Below are positions 5,974-12,711 of a DNA stretch of 13,005 nt, one piece after another. The translations under genes and the position numbers were made by a program. Within the stretch, counting starts at the first letter, position 1; each line of letters opens with the position of its first letter. Under the pieces are notes generated by a model. That model was not told where the DNA came from, ran no database searches, and saw only the letters and a list, made by a program, of their open reading frames with translations. Source of the DNA: Verrucomicrobiota bacterium (GTDB taxonomy: Bacteria > Verrucomicrobiota > Verrucomicrobiia > Chthoniobacterales > UBA10450); assembly GCA_003219115.1 (NCBI GenBank), contig QHPN01000074.1, positions 1 through 13,005 on the forward strand, read 5' to 3'.

Positions 5974-7220
5974 GCGCTGATGATGCGTCCGTTCACTTCA
6001 CCGAAGCCAATCCGGTAGCCGTCGCCCTGGCAATACCCAGTTATCGATACAGTGTCGCCATCTTCCAGCCATTTGCGGATTTCGCCGCTCCCAAGTTTCA
6101 ACGGATTCGCGCCACGCCATGTCAGCTCAAGCATGCAACCGCGCGATTCTTCAGTCGGCCCGCTGATAGTGCCGCTCGCCAGCAGGTCGCCCGGTTGCAG
6201 GTTACAACCGTTAACCGTGTGATGGGCCAACTGCTGCGCAATGCTCCAGTAAAGATTTCGGAAATTTGTGCGGGTGATGGTTTGCGGTTCGGTCATTTTA
6301 GCAGTTTGCAATCGCGCTTCGAGTTGAATATCGAACGTGAAATCAGCTGCATGTTTCAAGTACGACAGTGGCGGTCGATCCTGTGCCGGCAGGCCTTTAC
6401 GAAACGGCTCGAGCGCCTCCAGCGTGACTACCCATGGCGAAATACTGGTACAGAAGTTTTTCGCCAAGAACGGCCCCAGCGGCTGGTACTCCCAGGTTTG
6501 AATATCCCGCGCACTCCAGTCATTCATCAGAACGATTCCGAAAATGTGGTCCTCCGCCTTGTCGATCGATACCGGGTGGCCGAGCGAATTCCCAGGTCCA
6601 ATGAAGAATGCCGTTTCCAATTCGAAGTCGAGACTCTTGCTCGGGCCGTAAACCGGGCTGTTTGCGTCCGGTGGCTTCGTTTGGCCGCGCGGGCGTTTTA
6701 CCTGGGTCCCGCTAACGACAATTGAACTGGCACGACCGTGGTAGGCCACCGGGAGCCATTTCCAGTTCGGCATAAGGGCGTTTTCCGGGCCACGCAGCAT
6801 GGTGCCGACATTGTGAGCGTGATGATAGGACGAATAAAAATCGGTGTAATCGCCGATGCGCGCCGGCAGTTGCATCGTCACCTCGCTTTGTTTGTGGAAG
6901 ACCCGTGCGCGTAATTCCGCGTTGTCACGCAGCGTGGCAGTCTCAGCCGACAAGAGACGTTGCAAAATATCGCGCGTTTTCTTCCACGACGGCCGACCGA
7001 GCGCCATGAAGACATTGAGCGAGTCGCTGGAAAAAATTTGCTGGCTGGTTACGTCGCGAAAATGACCCAGCTCTTCGAGAAGCGAAAGATCGAGAATTAA
7101 ATCACCAATTGCCACTCCCGCGCGGGTCGCTCCGTCACGCGGTTTGAAAATTCCGTAGGGCAAATTCTGAATCGGGAACTCAGAGTCAGGCCGGATGTTG
7201 ATGAATGATTGGAGGTCCAT
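5970..7220 (-). CDS. fahA: Fumarylacetoacetase (EC 3.7.1.2)
   Basis: This cytosolic enzyme hydrolyses 4-fumarylacetoacetate to fumarate and acetoacetate, the last step of tyrosine/phenylalanine catabolism through homogentisate. The 416-residue length is normal. The N-terminal domain (DSEFPIQNLPYGIF) and the catalytic core GDYTDFYSSYHHAHNVGTM are clear. By alignment from memory with the mammalian enzyme, metal ligands are Asp127, Glu200, Glu202 (LDFELE) and Asp234 (MNDWSARDIQ), with catalytic His134 and Glu365 (MLELTW). The C-terminus has VNGCNLQPGDLLASGTISGP and GYCQGDGYRIGFGEV. The ATG at 7218-7220 is the only start that keeps the whole N-terminal domain. There is no good ribosome binding site because a palindromic repeat ends 4 nt upstream. 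Its stop overlaps the PAP2-like gene. The other homogentisate-pathway genes are not in this window. Confidence 0.96.
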   Translation of the reverse strand: MDLQSFINIRPDSEFPIQNLPYGIFKPRDGATRAGVAIGDLILDLSLLEELGHFRDVTSQQIFSSDSLNVFMALGRPSWKKTRDILQRLLSAETATLRDNAELRARVFHKQSEVTMQLPARIGDYTDFYSSYHHAHNVGTMLRGPENALMPNWKWLPVAYHGRASSIVVSGTQVKRPRGQTKPPDANSPVYGPSKSLDFELETAFFIGPGNSLGHPVSIDKAEDHIFGIVLMNDWSARDIQTWEYQPLGPFLAKNFCTSISPWVVTLEALEPFRKGLPAQDRPPLSYLKHAADFTFDIQLEARLQTAKMTEPQTITRTNFRNLYWSIAQQLAHHTVNGCNLQPGDLLASGTISGPTEESRGCMLELTWRGANPLKLGSGEIRKWLEDGDTVSITGYCQGDGYRIGFGEVNGRIISA

Positions 7221-7224
7221 CTTC

Positions 7225-7286
7225 TGTAGCGGCGCTCTATGAGCGCCGAATTCCTGTTCGTTCGGCGGTCATAGACCGCCGCTACA
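7225..7286. repeat. Two inverted REP-like palindromic units (BIME-like)
   Basis: Two 26-nt units (7225-7250 and, inverted, 7261-7286) are separated by 10 nt. Each starts TGTAGC and contains a perfect 7-bp hairpin with a 3-nt loop: GGCGCTC-TAT-GAGCGCC and GGCGGTC-ATA-GACCGCC. The outer ends also pair over 10 bp (TGTAGCGGCG with CGCCGCTACA). The units differ at only two positions, and these two changes are complementary, so the stem is kept. This is the arrangement of bacterial REP/BIME elements, usually moved by RAYT transposases; no such gene is in view. Confidence 0.8.
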
Positions 7287-7303
7287 CCAAATTCAAGTAC
7301 GCT

Positions 7304-7318
7304 CGATCGGTCCGATCG
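7304..7318. promoter_or_regulatory. Perfect dyad in the leader of fumarylacetoacetase, possible operator
   Basis: CGATCGG-T-CCGATCG is a perfect 7-bp dyad with a 1-base centre, 33 bp past the stop of the 306-residue gene and about 85 bp before the fumarylacetoacetase start. There is no T-run, so a regulator site is as likely as an RNA hairpin. No regulator gene is adjacent. Confidence 0.3.
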
Positions 7319-7350
7319 CTACCCGCGACCGACGATCTGGGCTACAAAAT

Positions 7351-8271
7351 CTACAGAAATCCGAGCACGCGCAAATCTTCGCGGGGCTCATCAAAGCTAC
7401 AGCTGCCGAATGACGTTACGAACTGCCGTCGATATTGCAGTCGGGCGGTATCGATTTTCCAATCGCGCCACCCGAAAAATTCGTCGGTAAAGGAAAACGA
7501 ATCCGCATTTTCGTCTTCCAGCATGAGCACTGTTTGCTTCGTGTCCCATTTGTGTTCCGCCGCCAGGACAGCAGCACCAAGCACGTTAAGAAAGCCGTGC
7601 ATTTTCCCCTGCACCTCGTCGCGATGTTGCCGGAGCGGATGATGCAGGCCAGCGGTGAACTTGATCGGGACTTGGTGTGTCGCCGGCGTAACCAGTGCCT
7701 GCGCGATCTGCATTGAGGTTGGAAATGCGTCGGCCGTCACGCCGCCGCTACGCAACTTGTAACCAAATGTTGGGGCGTCGGCATTCGAATTAATTTCGGC
7801 AACCAGCGCAATGGTTTGTTCAGCACGATCAGGCGGCGCTTCCCAAAAAACAGGCAAGGTTCCCAGGATCGACCCGGCTTCATTCAGCAACGGAGCATCG
7901 ACATCACGAGGCAAAAACATTTCCAGTTGGGTTACGGACACGAGATCGACATTGTGCGCCGATAGTGAACGAACAGCCACGTTCGTCTTGGCGAGCGCTT
8001 CCCGAAACGCTCCCGCGTTCTCTGTCTTTGAGCCAAGTGCGGATACGCGCAGAGGATGCAGCGGATCAAATTCCGAAAGTAGTTGTTTGGCTGCGCCAAA
8101 CTGGTCGACCGGCAGAACGAACGCACTCAGCATCCACGCATCGGGCGTGCGTAAATACTCCGCCTGATTCTTCAGCGCCGGCTCGAGCTCGAGTTGACAC
8201 GGCGGAAACATTCCGGCGTAATCGATCGAGTGCGCGAGTAATGCGCGCAATGAAGCGGCGAGTCCCGCCAT
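7351..8271 (-). CDS. Conserved protein of unknown function (SIDYAGMFPP family)
   Basis: The 306-residue product has blocks that I remember as conserved in an uncharacterised family from verrucomicrobial, planctomycete and gemmatimonad genomes: SIDYAGMFPP near the N-terminus, PDAWMLSAFVLP, LRSGGVTADAFP, IKFTAGLHHPLR, HGFLNVLGAAVL and a C-terminal FGSCSFDEPREDLRVLGFL. No signal peptide or membrane segment is evident, so it is probably cytosolic. The alternating strand/helix look would fit an alpha/beta barrel, and the FTAGLHHP block could be an active-site loop, but that is a guess. It starts 9 bp after the glutamate dehydrogenase stop with GGGGGA just before the ATG, so the two are almost certainly in one transcript. 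Fumarylacetoacetase follows 130 bp downstream. The context hints at a role in amino-acid breakdown; no function should be assigned. Confidence 0.85.
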   Translation of the reverse strand: MAGLAASLRALLAHSIDYAGMFPPCQLELEPALKNQAEYLRTPDAWMLSAFVLPVDQFGAAKQLLSEFDPLHPLRVSALGSKTENAGAFREALAKTNVAVRSLSAHNVDLVSVTQLEMFLPRDVDAPLLNEAGSILGTLPVFWEAPPDRAEQTIALVAEINSNADAPTFGYKLRSGGVTADAFPTSMQIAQALVTPATHQVPIKFTAGLHHPLRQHRDEVQGKMHGFLNVLGAAVLAAEHKWDTKQTVLMLEDENADSFSFTDEFFGWRDWKIDTARLQYRRQFVTSFGSCSFDEPREDLRVLGFL

Positions 8272-8280
8272 CGTTCCCCC

Positions 8281-9555
8281 TTACGGGAATAAACCGCGTG
8301 TGCCTTTGGCCTTCATCACGCGCTCCACCCCAGTCGCCATGGCCGACATCCGATGGGAAATTTTGTGCGCCTTCGCCCGACGAATGACTTGAGTAAAGGA
8401 ATGCTCCAGGATGCGGAAGAGTTTATCGGTCACTTCCGTTTCACTCCACATGAACGCCTGCAACCCCTGGACCCACTCGAAGTAGGAAACAATGACACCA
8501 CCCGCGTTACATAAGATATCGGGGATGACAAAGACCTCGGTCCATCGTTGATCAAGAATCTTGTCCGCATCCGGCGTAGTCGGCCCATTCGCACCTTCAG
8601 CGAGAATGCGACATTGCAACTTAGCCGCATTTTTTTCCGTGATCACGCGATCGACCGCGCAGGGCGCGAGGACATCGCACTTCTGCACCAACAACTCGTT
8701 AGGATCGATGTGATCGTCTTGATTGAAAGCGCGCAGATTTCCTTTTTTTAAAGCGTGTTGCTCCGCTGCCTTCACGTCGACCCCCTTGGGATTGTAAATT
8801 GCCGCGGTGGCATCACTGATGCCGACCACTTTGATCCCCGTTTTCAACGCCAGGGACAATGCTGCGACCGATCCTACGTTGCCGAATCCCTGGATGATCG
8901 CCGTGCATTCCGTCGGGTCCAATTTCAACAAGTCCATCGCGCGCTCGATCAGATAGACGACGCCGCGCCCGGTCGATTCGCGGCGGCCTTCGGTTCCGCC
9001 GATCGATACCGGTTTGCCAGTGACGATTTCGCTCACGGCGTAACCTTGATAAACCGAATAGGTATCCATGAACCACGCCATCACCTGCTCGTTCGTTCCC
9101 ATGTCCGGACCCATGATGTCGGTGTGCGGCCCGACAAACGGAATCATTTCCTGCATGTAACGGCGCGAGACCGCTTCCAATTCACCGCGCGAAAGCTTGG
9201 TCGGATCACAGGCGATGCCGCCTTTCGCGCCGCCGTAAGGCAAACCGTTGAGCGCGCACTTCCAGCTCATCCACATTGCCAGTGCGGCCGTTTCCCCCAT
9301 TGAAAGATCAGGAGTGAAACGGGTGCCGCCCTTGGTTGGACCAAGCGTGAGATGGTGTTGGACGCGATAACCCTGGAACGTTTTTGTGCTGCCATCGTCC
9401 ATATGCACCGGGAGGGTTACGGCGATGGCGCGCTTGGGCATCATCAGGCGATCGCGATGGTTCTCAGGAATTTCCAGGTAATCGGCAATGATGCGAAACT
9501 GCTCACACGCCATCTTAAAAACGTCGTCTTCGTAGATGCCCAAGGCGGAACTCAT
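8281..9555 (-). CDS. Glu/Leu/Phe/Val dehydrogenase family, probable glutamate dehydrogenase
   Basis: The 424-residue length is typical of the hexameric small glutamate dehydrogenases, which convert glutamate to 2-oxoglutarate and ammonia with NAD(P). The dimerisation/substrate domain holds LGPTKGGTRF (Lys75), SWKCALNGLPYGGAKGGI (Lys99; catalytic Lys111) and GPDMGTNE (Asp151). The Rossmann domain has GFGNVG at 223-228 and VGISDA at 244-249, where Asp248 ends the second strand. The late block LAEGANGPTTPDAD followed by PDILCNAGGVIVSYFEW is diagnostic of the family. Cofactor choice (NAD or NADP) cannot be fixed by eye. The ATG at 9553-9555 gives a normal N-terminus; no strong Shine-Dalgarno is seen. 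It is first in a run with the 306-residue gene and fumarylacetoacetase, which suggests use in amino-acid nitrogen release. The common symbol would be gdhA or gdhB; I leave it open. Confidence 0.95.
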   Translation of the reverse strand: MSSALGIYEDDVFKMACEQFRIIADYLEIPENHRDRLMMPKRAIAVTLPVHMDDGSTKTFQGYRVQHHLTLGPTKGGTRFTPDLSMGETAALAMWMSWKCALNGLPYGGAKGGIACDPTKLSRGELEAVSRRYMQEMIPFVGPHTDIMGPDMGTNEQVMAWFMDTYSVYQGYAVSEIVTGKPVSIGGTEGRRESTGRGVVYLIERAMDLLKLDPTECTAIIQGFGNVGSVAALSLALKTGIKVVGISDATAAIYNPKGVDVKAAEQHALKKGNLRAFNQDDHIDPNELLVQKCDVLAPCAVDRVITEKNAAKLQCRILAEGANGPTTPDADKILDQRWTEVFVIPDILCNAGGVIVSYFEWVQGLQAFMWSETEVTDKLFRILEHSFTQVIRRAKAHKISHRMSAMATGVERVMKAKGTRGLFP

Positions 9556-9652
9556 AGCTTAGAATGCGCCGGAAAAGGCGCGCGGAAGTCTGGTATTTGC
9601 CCTTGCTCAAGGCCCTCGTCAAATCGAATCCTGCAGGAGCGGAGTCTGTCTA

Positions 9653-9698
9653 GCGCCAAAGGCGCCGGGCTCATCCTAGCCTACGGCAGCGCCCTAGG
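9653..9698. repeat. GC-rich palindromic cluster
   Basis: GCGCC-AAA-GGCGC (9653-9665) is a small hairpin; GGCGC (9661-9665) can alternatively pair with GCGCC (9689-9693), and CCTAG (9675-9679) with CTAGG (9694-9698). This compact set of competing stems in a non-coding spot resembles a dispersed intergenic repeat, but only one copy is present in the window. Confidence 0.45.
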
Positions 9699-9755
9699 GA
9701 TTCGTTTAATATCAATTGAGCGCTGAAAGTGCGATTCAAGTCGCGTCAGAGTCTT

Positions 9756-9821
9756 CAACGGGCAAGATGCCCGTTGGCCCCACAGGTCCGAGCCGGACTG
9801 GCGTAAGATGCCTGTGCTACA
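9756..9821. repeat. Composite palindromic repeat ending in GCTACA
   Basis: CAACGGGCA-AGA-TGCCCGTTG (9756-9776) is a perfect 9-bp hairpin. It is followed by a second structure with outer arms CACAGG (9781-9786) and CCTGTG (9811-9816) enclosing GTCCG-AGC-CGGAC (9786-9798). It ends GCTACA at 9816-9821, the same end motif as the repeats at 7225-7286 and 11043-11066. The 'CAAGATGCC' core appears twice in variant form (about 9763-9771 and 9805-9812). Confidence 0.65.
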
Positions 9822-9865
9822 AGGAAAGTTTGGCAAGGCATCGCCCTGCTGCCTAGATTGCACAC

Positions 9866-11002
9866 GTGACGAAAGACTGGCGCAAAGTTCGCGTGGAGAC
9901 GGTGGCGGTTCATGCCGGGCATGAGATTGACCCGGCAACCGGTGCGGTCGCGGCGCCGATTCATCTCTCGACCACGTTTCAGCGCGATGTCGAGGGAACT
10001 TATTCCCGCGGGTTCATGTACTCGCGCAACGATAACCCAAATCGAAAAGCGCTGGAGGACGGGGTGAGCGCGCTCGAGGACGGAGCCGCCGCGGCAGCCT
10101 TTGGCAGCGGCATGGCGACAGCAATGGCTTTGTTCGCAGCCCTCGCACCCGGCGACCATGTGATCGCCCACGTCGATGCTTATTATGGGACCAGCCGGTT
10201 GCTAAGCGACTTGTTTCTGCGCTGGAAACTGGAAACGGATTTCGTCGACATGAGCGATCTGTCGGCCGTGGAAAAAGTGCTGAGGCCAAACACAAAGCTC
10301 CTGTGGATGGAAACGCCATCAAACCCGCTCTTGAAAATTGTCGATGTCGCGGCTGTCGCGCAGATCGCTCGCAAAGCCGGCGTTATTTCCGTTTGCGATA
10401 ACACCTGGGCGCCCATCATTCAGCGACCATTAGAGCTCGGGACGGATTTCACTTTCCATTCCAGCACAAAATATTTTGGCGGCCATTGCGACGTGATGGG
10501 TGGAATTGTCATCGCCAAACGGAACGATGATTTTTTCGAGCGTGTCCGCACGATCCAATATACCGGTGGCGCAGTTCCCTCACCTTTCGATTGCTGGCTG
10601 GTTCTGCGCGGGATGAAAACGTTACCTTTGCGGGTGCGGGCGCATTCGGAAAATGCAGCGAAGGTGGCGGACTATCTGGCGCAACATCGAAATGTTGAGC
10701 GTGTCTATTATCCTGGCCTGAAGAGTCATCCCGGTCACGAGGTCGCGAAAAAACAAATGTCGATGTTCGGGGGAATGCTTTCGTTTGAAGCGAAAGGCGG
10801 ACGAGAGGCGGCAATGGAGGTTGCAGCGAAGACGGAAATTTTCACGCGCGCGACCAGTCTGGGCGGCGTGGAAAGTTTGATCGAGCATCGCGCATCAATT
10901 GAAGGACCCGGCACCACGTCGCCGGAAAGTTTGCTGCGCTGCTCGATCGGTCTCGAGCATCCGGATGATTTAATCGAAGATCTGGAAAGAGCGCTGGCTT
11001 AA
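9866..11002 (+). CDS. Trans-sulfuration PLP enzyme (cystathionine gamma-synthase/gamma-lyase/beta-lyase family)
   Basis: The 378-residue fold-type I PLP enzyme belongs to the Cys/Met metabolism family. The Schiff-base lysine is Lys202 in HSSTKYFGGHCD; Asp178 (CDNTWA) should hold the pyridine nitrogen; Tyr107 (DAYYGT) should stack on PLP; Tyr52-Arg54 (YSRNDNPN) should bind the phosphate of the partner subunit; Arg358 (LLRCSIGLE) should bind substrate carboxylate. The block SLGGVESLIEHRAS (331-344), with Glu336, fits gamma-synthase/gamma-lyase members, but the exact reaction cannot be told by eye. Likely roles are cystathionine formation or cleavage, or homocysteine/methanethiol chemistry, in the cytosol. 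The GTG start at 9866 is the first usable start before the conserved VAVHAGHE; no Shine-Dalgarno is visible. It is a single gene, divergent from glutamate dehydrogenase and convergent with murJ. Confidence 0.92.
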   Translation: MTKDWRKVRVETVAVHAGHEIDPATGAVAAPIHLSTTFQRDVEGTYSRGFMYSRNDNPNRKALEDGVSALEDGAAAAAFGSGMATAMALFAALAPGDHVIAHVDAYYGTSRLLSDLFLRWKLETDFVDMSDLSAVEKVLRPNTKLLWMETPSNPLLKIVDVAAVAQIARKAGVISVCDNTWAPIIQRPLELGTDFTFHSSTKYFGGHCDVMGGIVIAKRNDDFFERVRTIQYTGGAVPSPFDCWLVLRGMKTLPLRVRAHSENAAKVADYLAQHRNVERVYYPGLKSHPGHEVAKKQMSMFGGMLSFEAKGGREAAMEVAAKTEIFTRATSLGGVESLIEHRASIEGPGTTSPESLLRCSIGLEHPDDLIEDLERALA

Positions 11003-11042
11003 ATTGCAGGGCGTTTCTGTGAACCGCCTTCCTGGATGAATG

Positions 11043-11066
11043 GCGTCCGCCGGCGGACGCGCTACA
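11043..11066. repeat. Perfect 18-bp palindrome with GCTACAA tail between convergent genes
   Basis: GCGTCCGCC immediately followed by GGCGGACGC (11043-11060) is a perfect palindrome, then GCTACAA. It lies in the 59-bp gap between the PLP enzyme (plus) and murJ (minus). The minus-strand TGTAGCG head equals that of the repeat units before fahA. It could act as a bidirectional transcription stop, though no T-run follows. The murJ TAG stop codon lies inside the GCTACAA tail. Confidence 0.6.
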
Positions 11067-12666
11067 ATTTGCGCGCGCCAATTCGTCGCCGAATCAGATC
11101 GAAAAGATCGCGCACTTCATCCACGCGCAACAAAAATGCCGCGCTGAAAAATACGGCGACACCAACGATAATTGTGCCGAAAAGCGCGCAAACCTTTTCC
11201 ACGAAGCGGAGATGTTCCCAGCCGCCGAGCCACCAGTGATTCGCCGCCCAGCAAACTACGGCCAGGAGCAAACCGGCGAGGCAAATCCTGACCAAGCCCG
11301 AGAACATGCGGCGACTTTCCAGTCCGCCCGTTTGGCGCCACATTAGGGCATAAAGCAAGAGAAAATTAATTGTCGCCACAATACTGGTGGAAAACGCCAG
11401 TCCGCGATGTCCCCAGCGCAATCGGAAGGTAAAAAGCCAGTTCAGAAAAAGATTTGTTCCAATCGCCAAAAAACTAACGAGCATTGGGGTGTTGCGTTTG
11501 CCAATTGCGTAAAAGGCCGGCGTTAAAACTTTCAACGCTGAGTAGGCCACCAAGCCGATGGCGTAGAATTGGAGTGCGCCCGCAGTCTGTCGGGTCATCT
11601 CGGCCGTGAACCGGCCATGTTGATAAATCACACTGATGATGGGCGACGCTAGCATCGCTAGTCCGATTGCCGACGGAATCGTCAGCAGGAATGCCAGGCG
11701 CATTGCGTGGGCAAGAATGCCGCGAAATTCATCGATATTTCCCAGGGCCGCGCTTTTCGAAGCCAGCGGGAGCGTGACGGTGCCGATGGCGACACCGAAA
11801 ATCCCGAGCGGTAATTGCATCAAACGAAACGCGATGTTGAGCCAACTCACCGGACCATTGCCCAGGCTGGCAGCGAATCCGCTGTTGATCAGCACATTCA
11901 CCTGCACGGCGCTGGCGGCGATCACGGCTGGGGCCATCAGGGTAAGGACAGTGCGAACGCCTTCGTCGCGCCATTGAAAGTCTGCGCGATACCTGTAGCC
12001 GACGCGTCGCAATGACGGAAACTGTGCCATTAATTGCCACAACCCGCCGATGAGCGTGCCAATGGCGAGGCCGGTCAATGAGCGCACGCCGAAGTGCGGA
12101 TCAAGCCACCAGCCAATGGCGACCCCGCTGATGATCGAGCCGAGATTGAAGTAGCTCGATGCCATCGCGGGTGCGCCGAAAACATGCTTCGCGTTTAACA
12201 TTCCCATGACCAGCGCTGCCAGCGAGACCAGCAGCATGAACGGCCACATAATTCTCGTTAGCAAAATGGTGAGCGCGGTTTTGTCGGGCGGCCAACTCCA
12301 CCAGGTCAAGAGATCGACCAGTTGCGGTGCGAAAATGATTCCAAGAAGCGTAACCACGCTCATGAAAAAGGCGGTCAGCGTCGCGACTTTGTTCGCCAGT
12401 CGCCAGGCGGACTCATCCCCTTCCTTTGCGATTTTTCCGGAGAAGGAGGTGATGAAGGCGGTGGAAAGCGCGCCTTCGGCAAACAAGTCGCGCAACAAGT
12501 TCGGCAGCCGGAACGCCATCAAAAACGCATCGAGATTTTTGCCGGCGCCGAATAAGCCGGCAAAAATCTGTTCGCGAATCAGCCCCAGCACGCGGCTGCA
12601 GAGGACGGCGAGGCCGACAATACCAGTCGCCCGCGTGCTCACCCGCCGGTTTTCGGGAACAATCAT
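11062..12666 (-). CDS. murJ: MurJ/MviN lipid II flippase
   Basis: This polytopic inner-membrane protein of the MOP exporter superfamily moves undecaprenyl-linked peptidoglycan precursor (lipid II) across the membrane. The N-terminal signature is clear: SRVLGLIREQIFAGLFGAG, then DAFLMAFRLPNLLRDLFAEG, then ALSTAFI. It holds the Arg/Arg/Asp/Arg set that matches the essential charged residues of Escherichia coli MurJ (here Arg25, Arg31, Asp46, Arg53 counted from the ATG at 12666). Hydrophobic segments continue to the end, consistent with about 14 helices, and later blocks such as RLMQLPLGIFGVAIGTVTLP and YSALKVLTPAFYAI are typical. Length is 534 residues from this ATG; an in-frame TTG at 12672 would add two residues. 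No strong ribosome binding site is seen for either. The partial aspartyl protease gene lies 45 bp upstream in the same direction. Confidence 0.94.
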   Translation of the reverse strand: MIVPENRRVSTRATGIVGLAVLCSRVLGLIREQIFAGLFGAGKNLDAFLMAFRLPNLLRDLFAEGALSTAFITSFSGKIAKEGDESAWRLANKVATLTAFFMSVVTLLGIIFAPQLVDLLTWWSWPPDKTALTILLTRIMWPFMLLVSLAALVMGMLNAKHVFGAPAMASSYFNLGSIISGVAIGWWLDPHFGVRSLTGLAIGTLIGGLWQLMAQFPSLRRVGYRYRADFQWRDEGVRTVLTLMAPAVIAASAVQVNVLINSGFAASLGNGPVSWLNIAFRLMQLPLGIFGVAIGTVTLPLASKSAALGNIDEFRGILAHAMRLAFLLTIPSAIGLAMLASPIISVIYQHGRFTAEMTRQTAGALQFYAIGLVAYSALKVLTPAFYAIGKRNTPMLVSFLAIGTNLFLNWLFTFRLRWGHRGLAFSTSIVATINFLLLYALMWRQTGGLESRRMFSGLVRICLAGLLLAVVCWAANHWWLGGWEHLRFVEKVCALFGTIIVGVAVFFSAAFLLRVDEVRDLFDLIRRRIGARKL

Positions 12667-12711
12667 GCGCAAGAAGGAATCAGACTCGCGCGTTTTGGAA
12701 AATGAAAACTG

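Larger units (their letters stand above)
9556..9865. other. Divergent intergenic region with palindromic repeats
   Basis: This 310-bp stretch separates the minus-strand glutamate dehydrogenase from the plus-strand PLP enzyme, so it should carry both promoters. No convincing promoter pair could be chosen: TTGACG (minus, about 9617-9622) has only a weak -10, and TTTAATAT (plus, about 9705-9712) lacks a clear -35. No gene-like frame is present. The notable content is the hairpin clusters listed separately. Confidence 0.6.

Noticed and set aside
5967..6725. 252-residue plus-strand frame opposite fumarylacetoacetase
   Set aside because: Antisense shadow of an enzyme with all catalytic residues present; product has no recognisable domain.
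8755..9303. 182-residue plus-strand frame opposite glutamate dehydrogenase
   Set aside because: His/Arg/Asp-rich shadow caused by high-GC codon use on the real strand.
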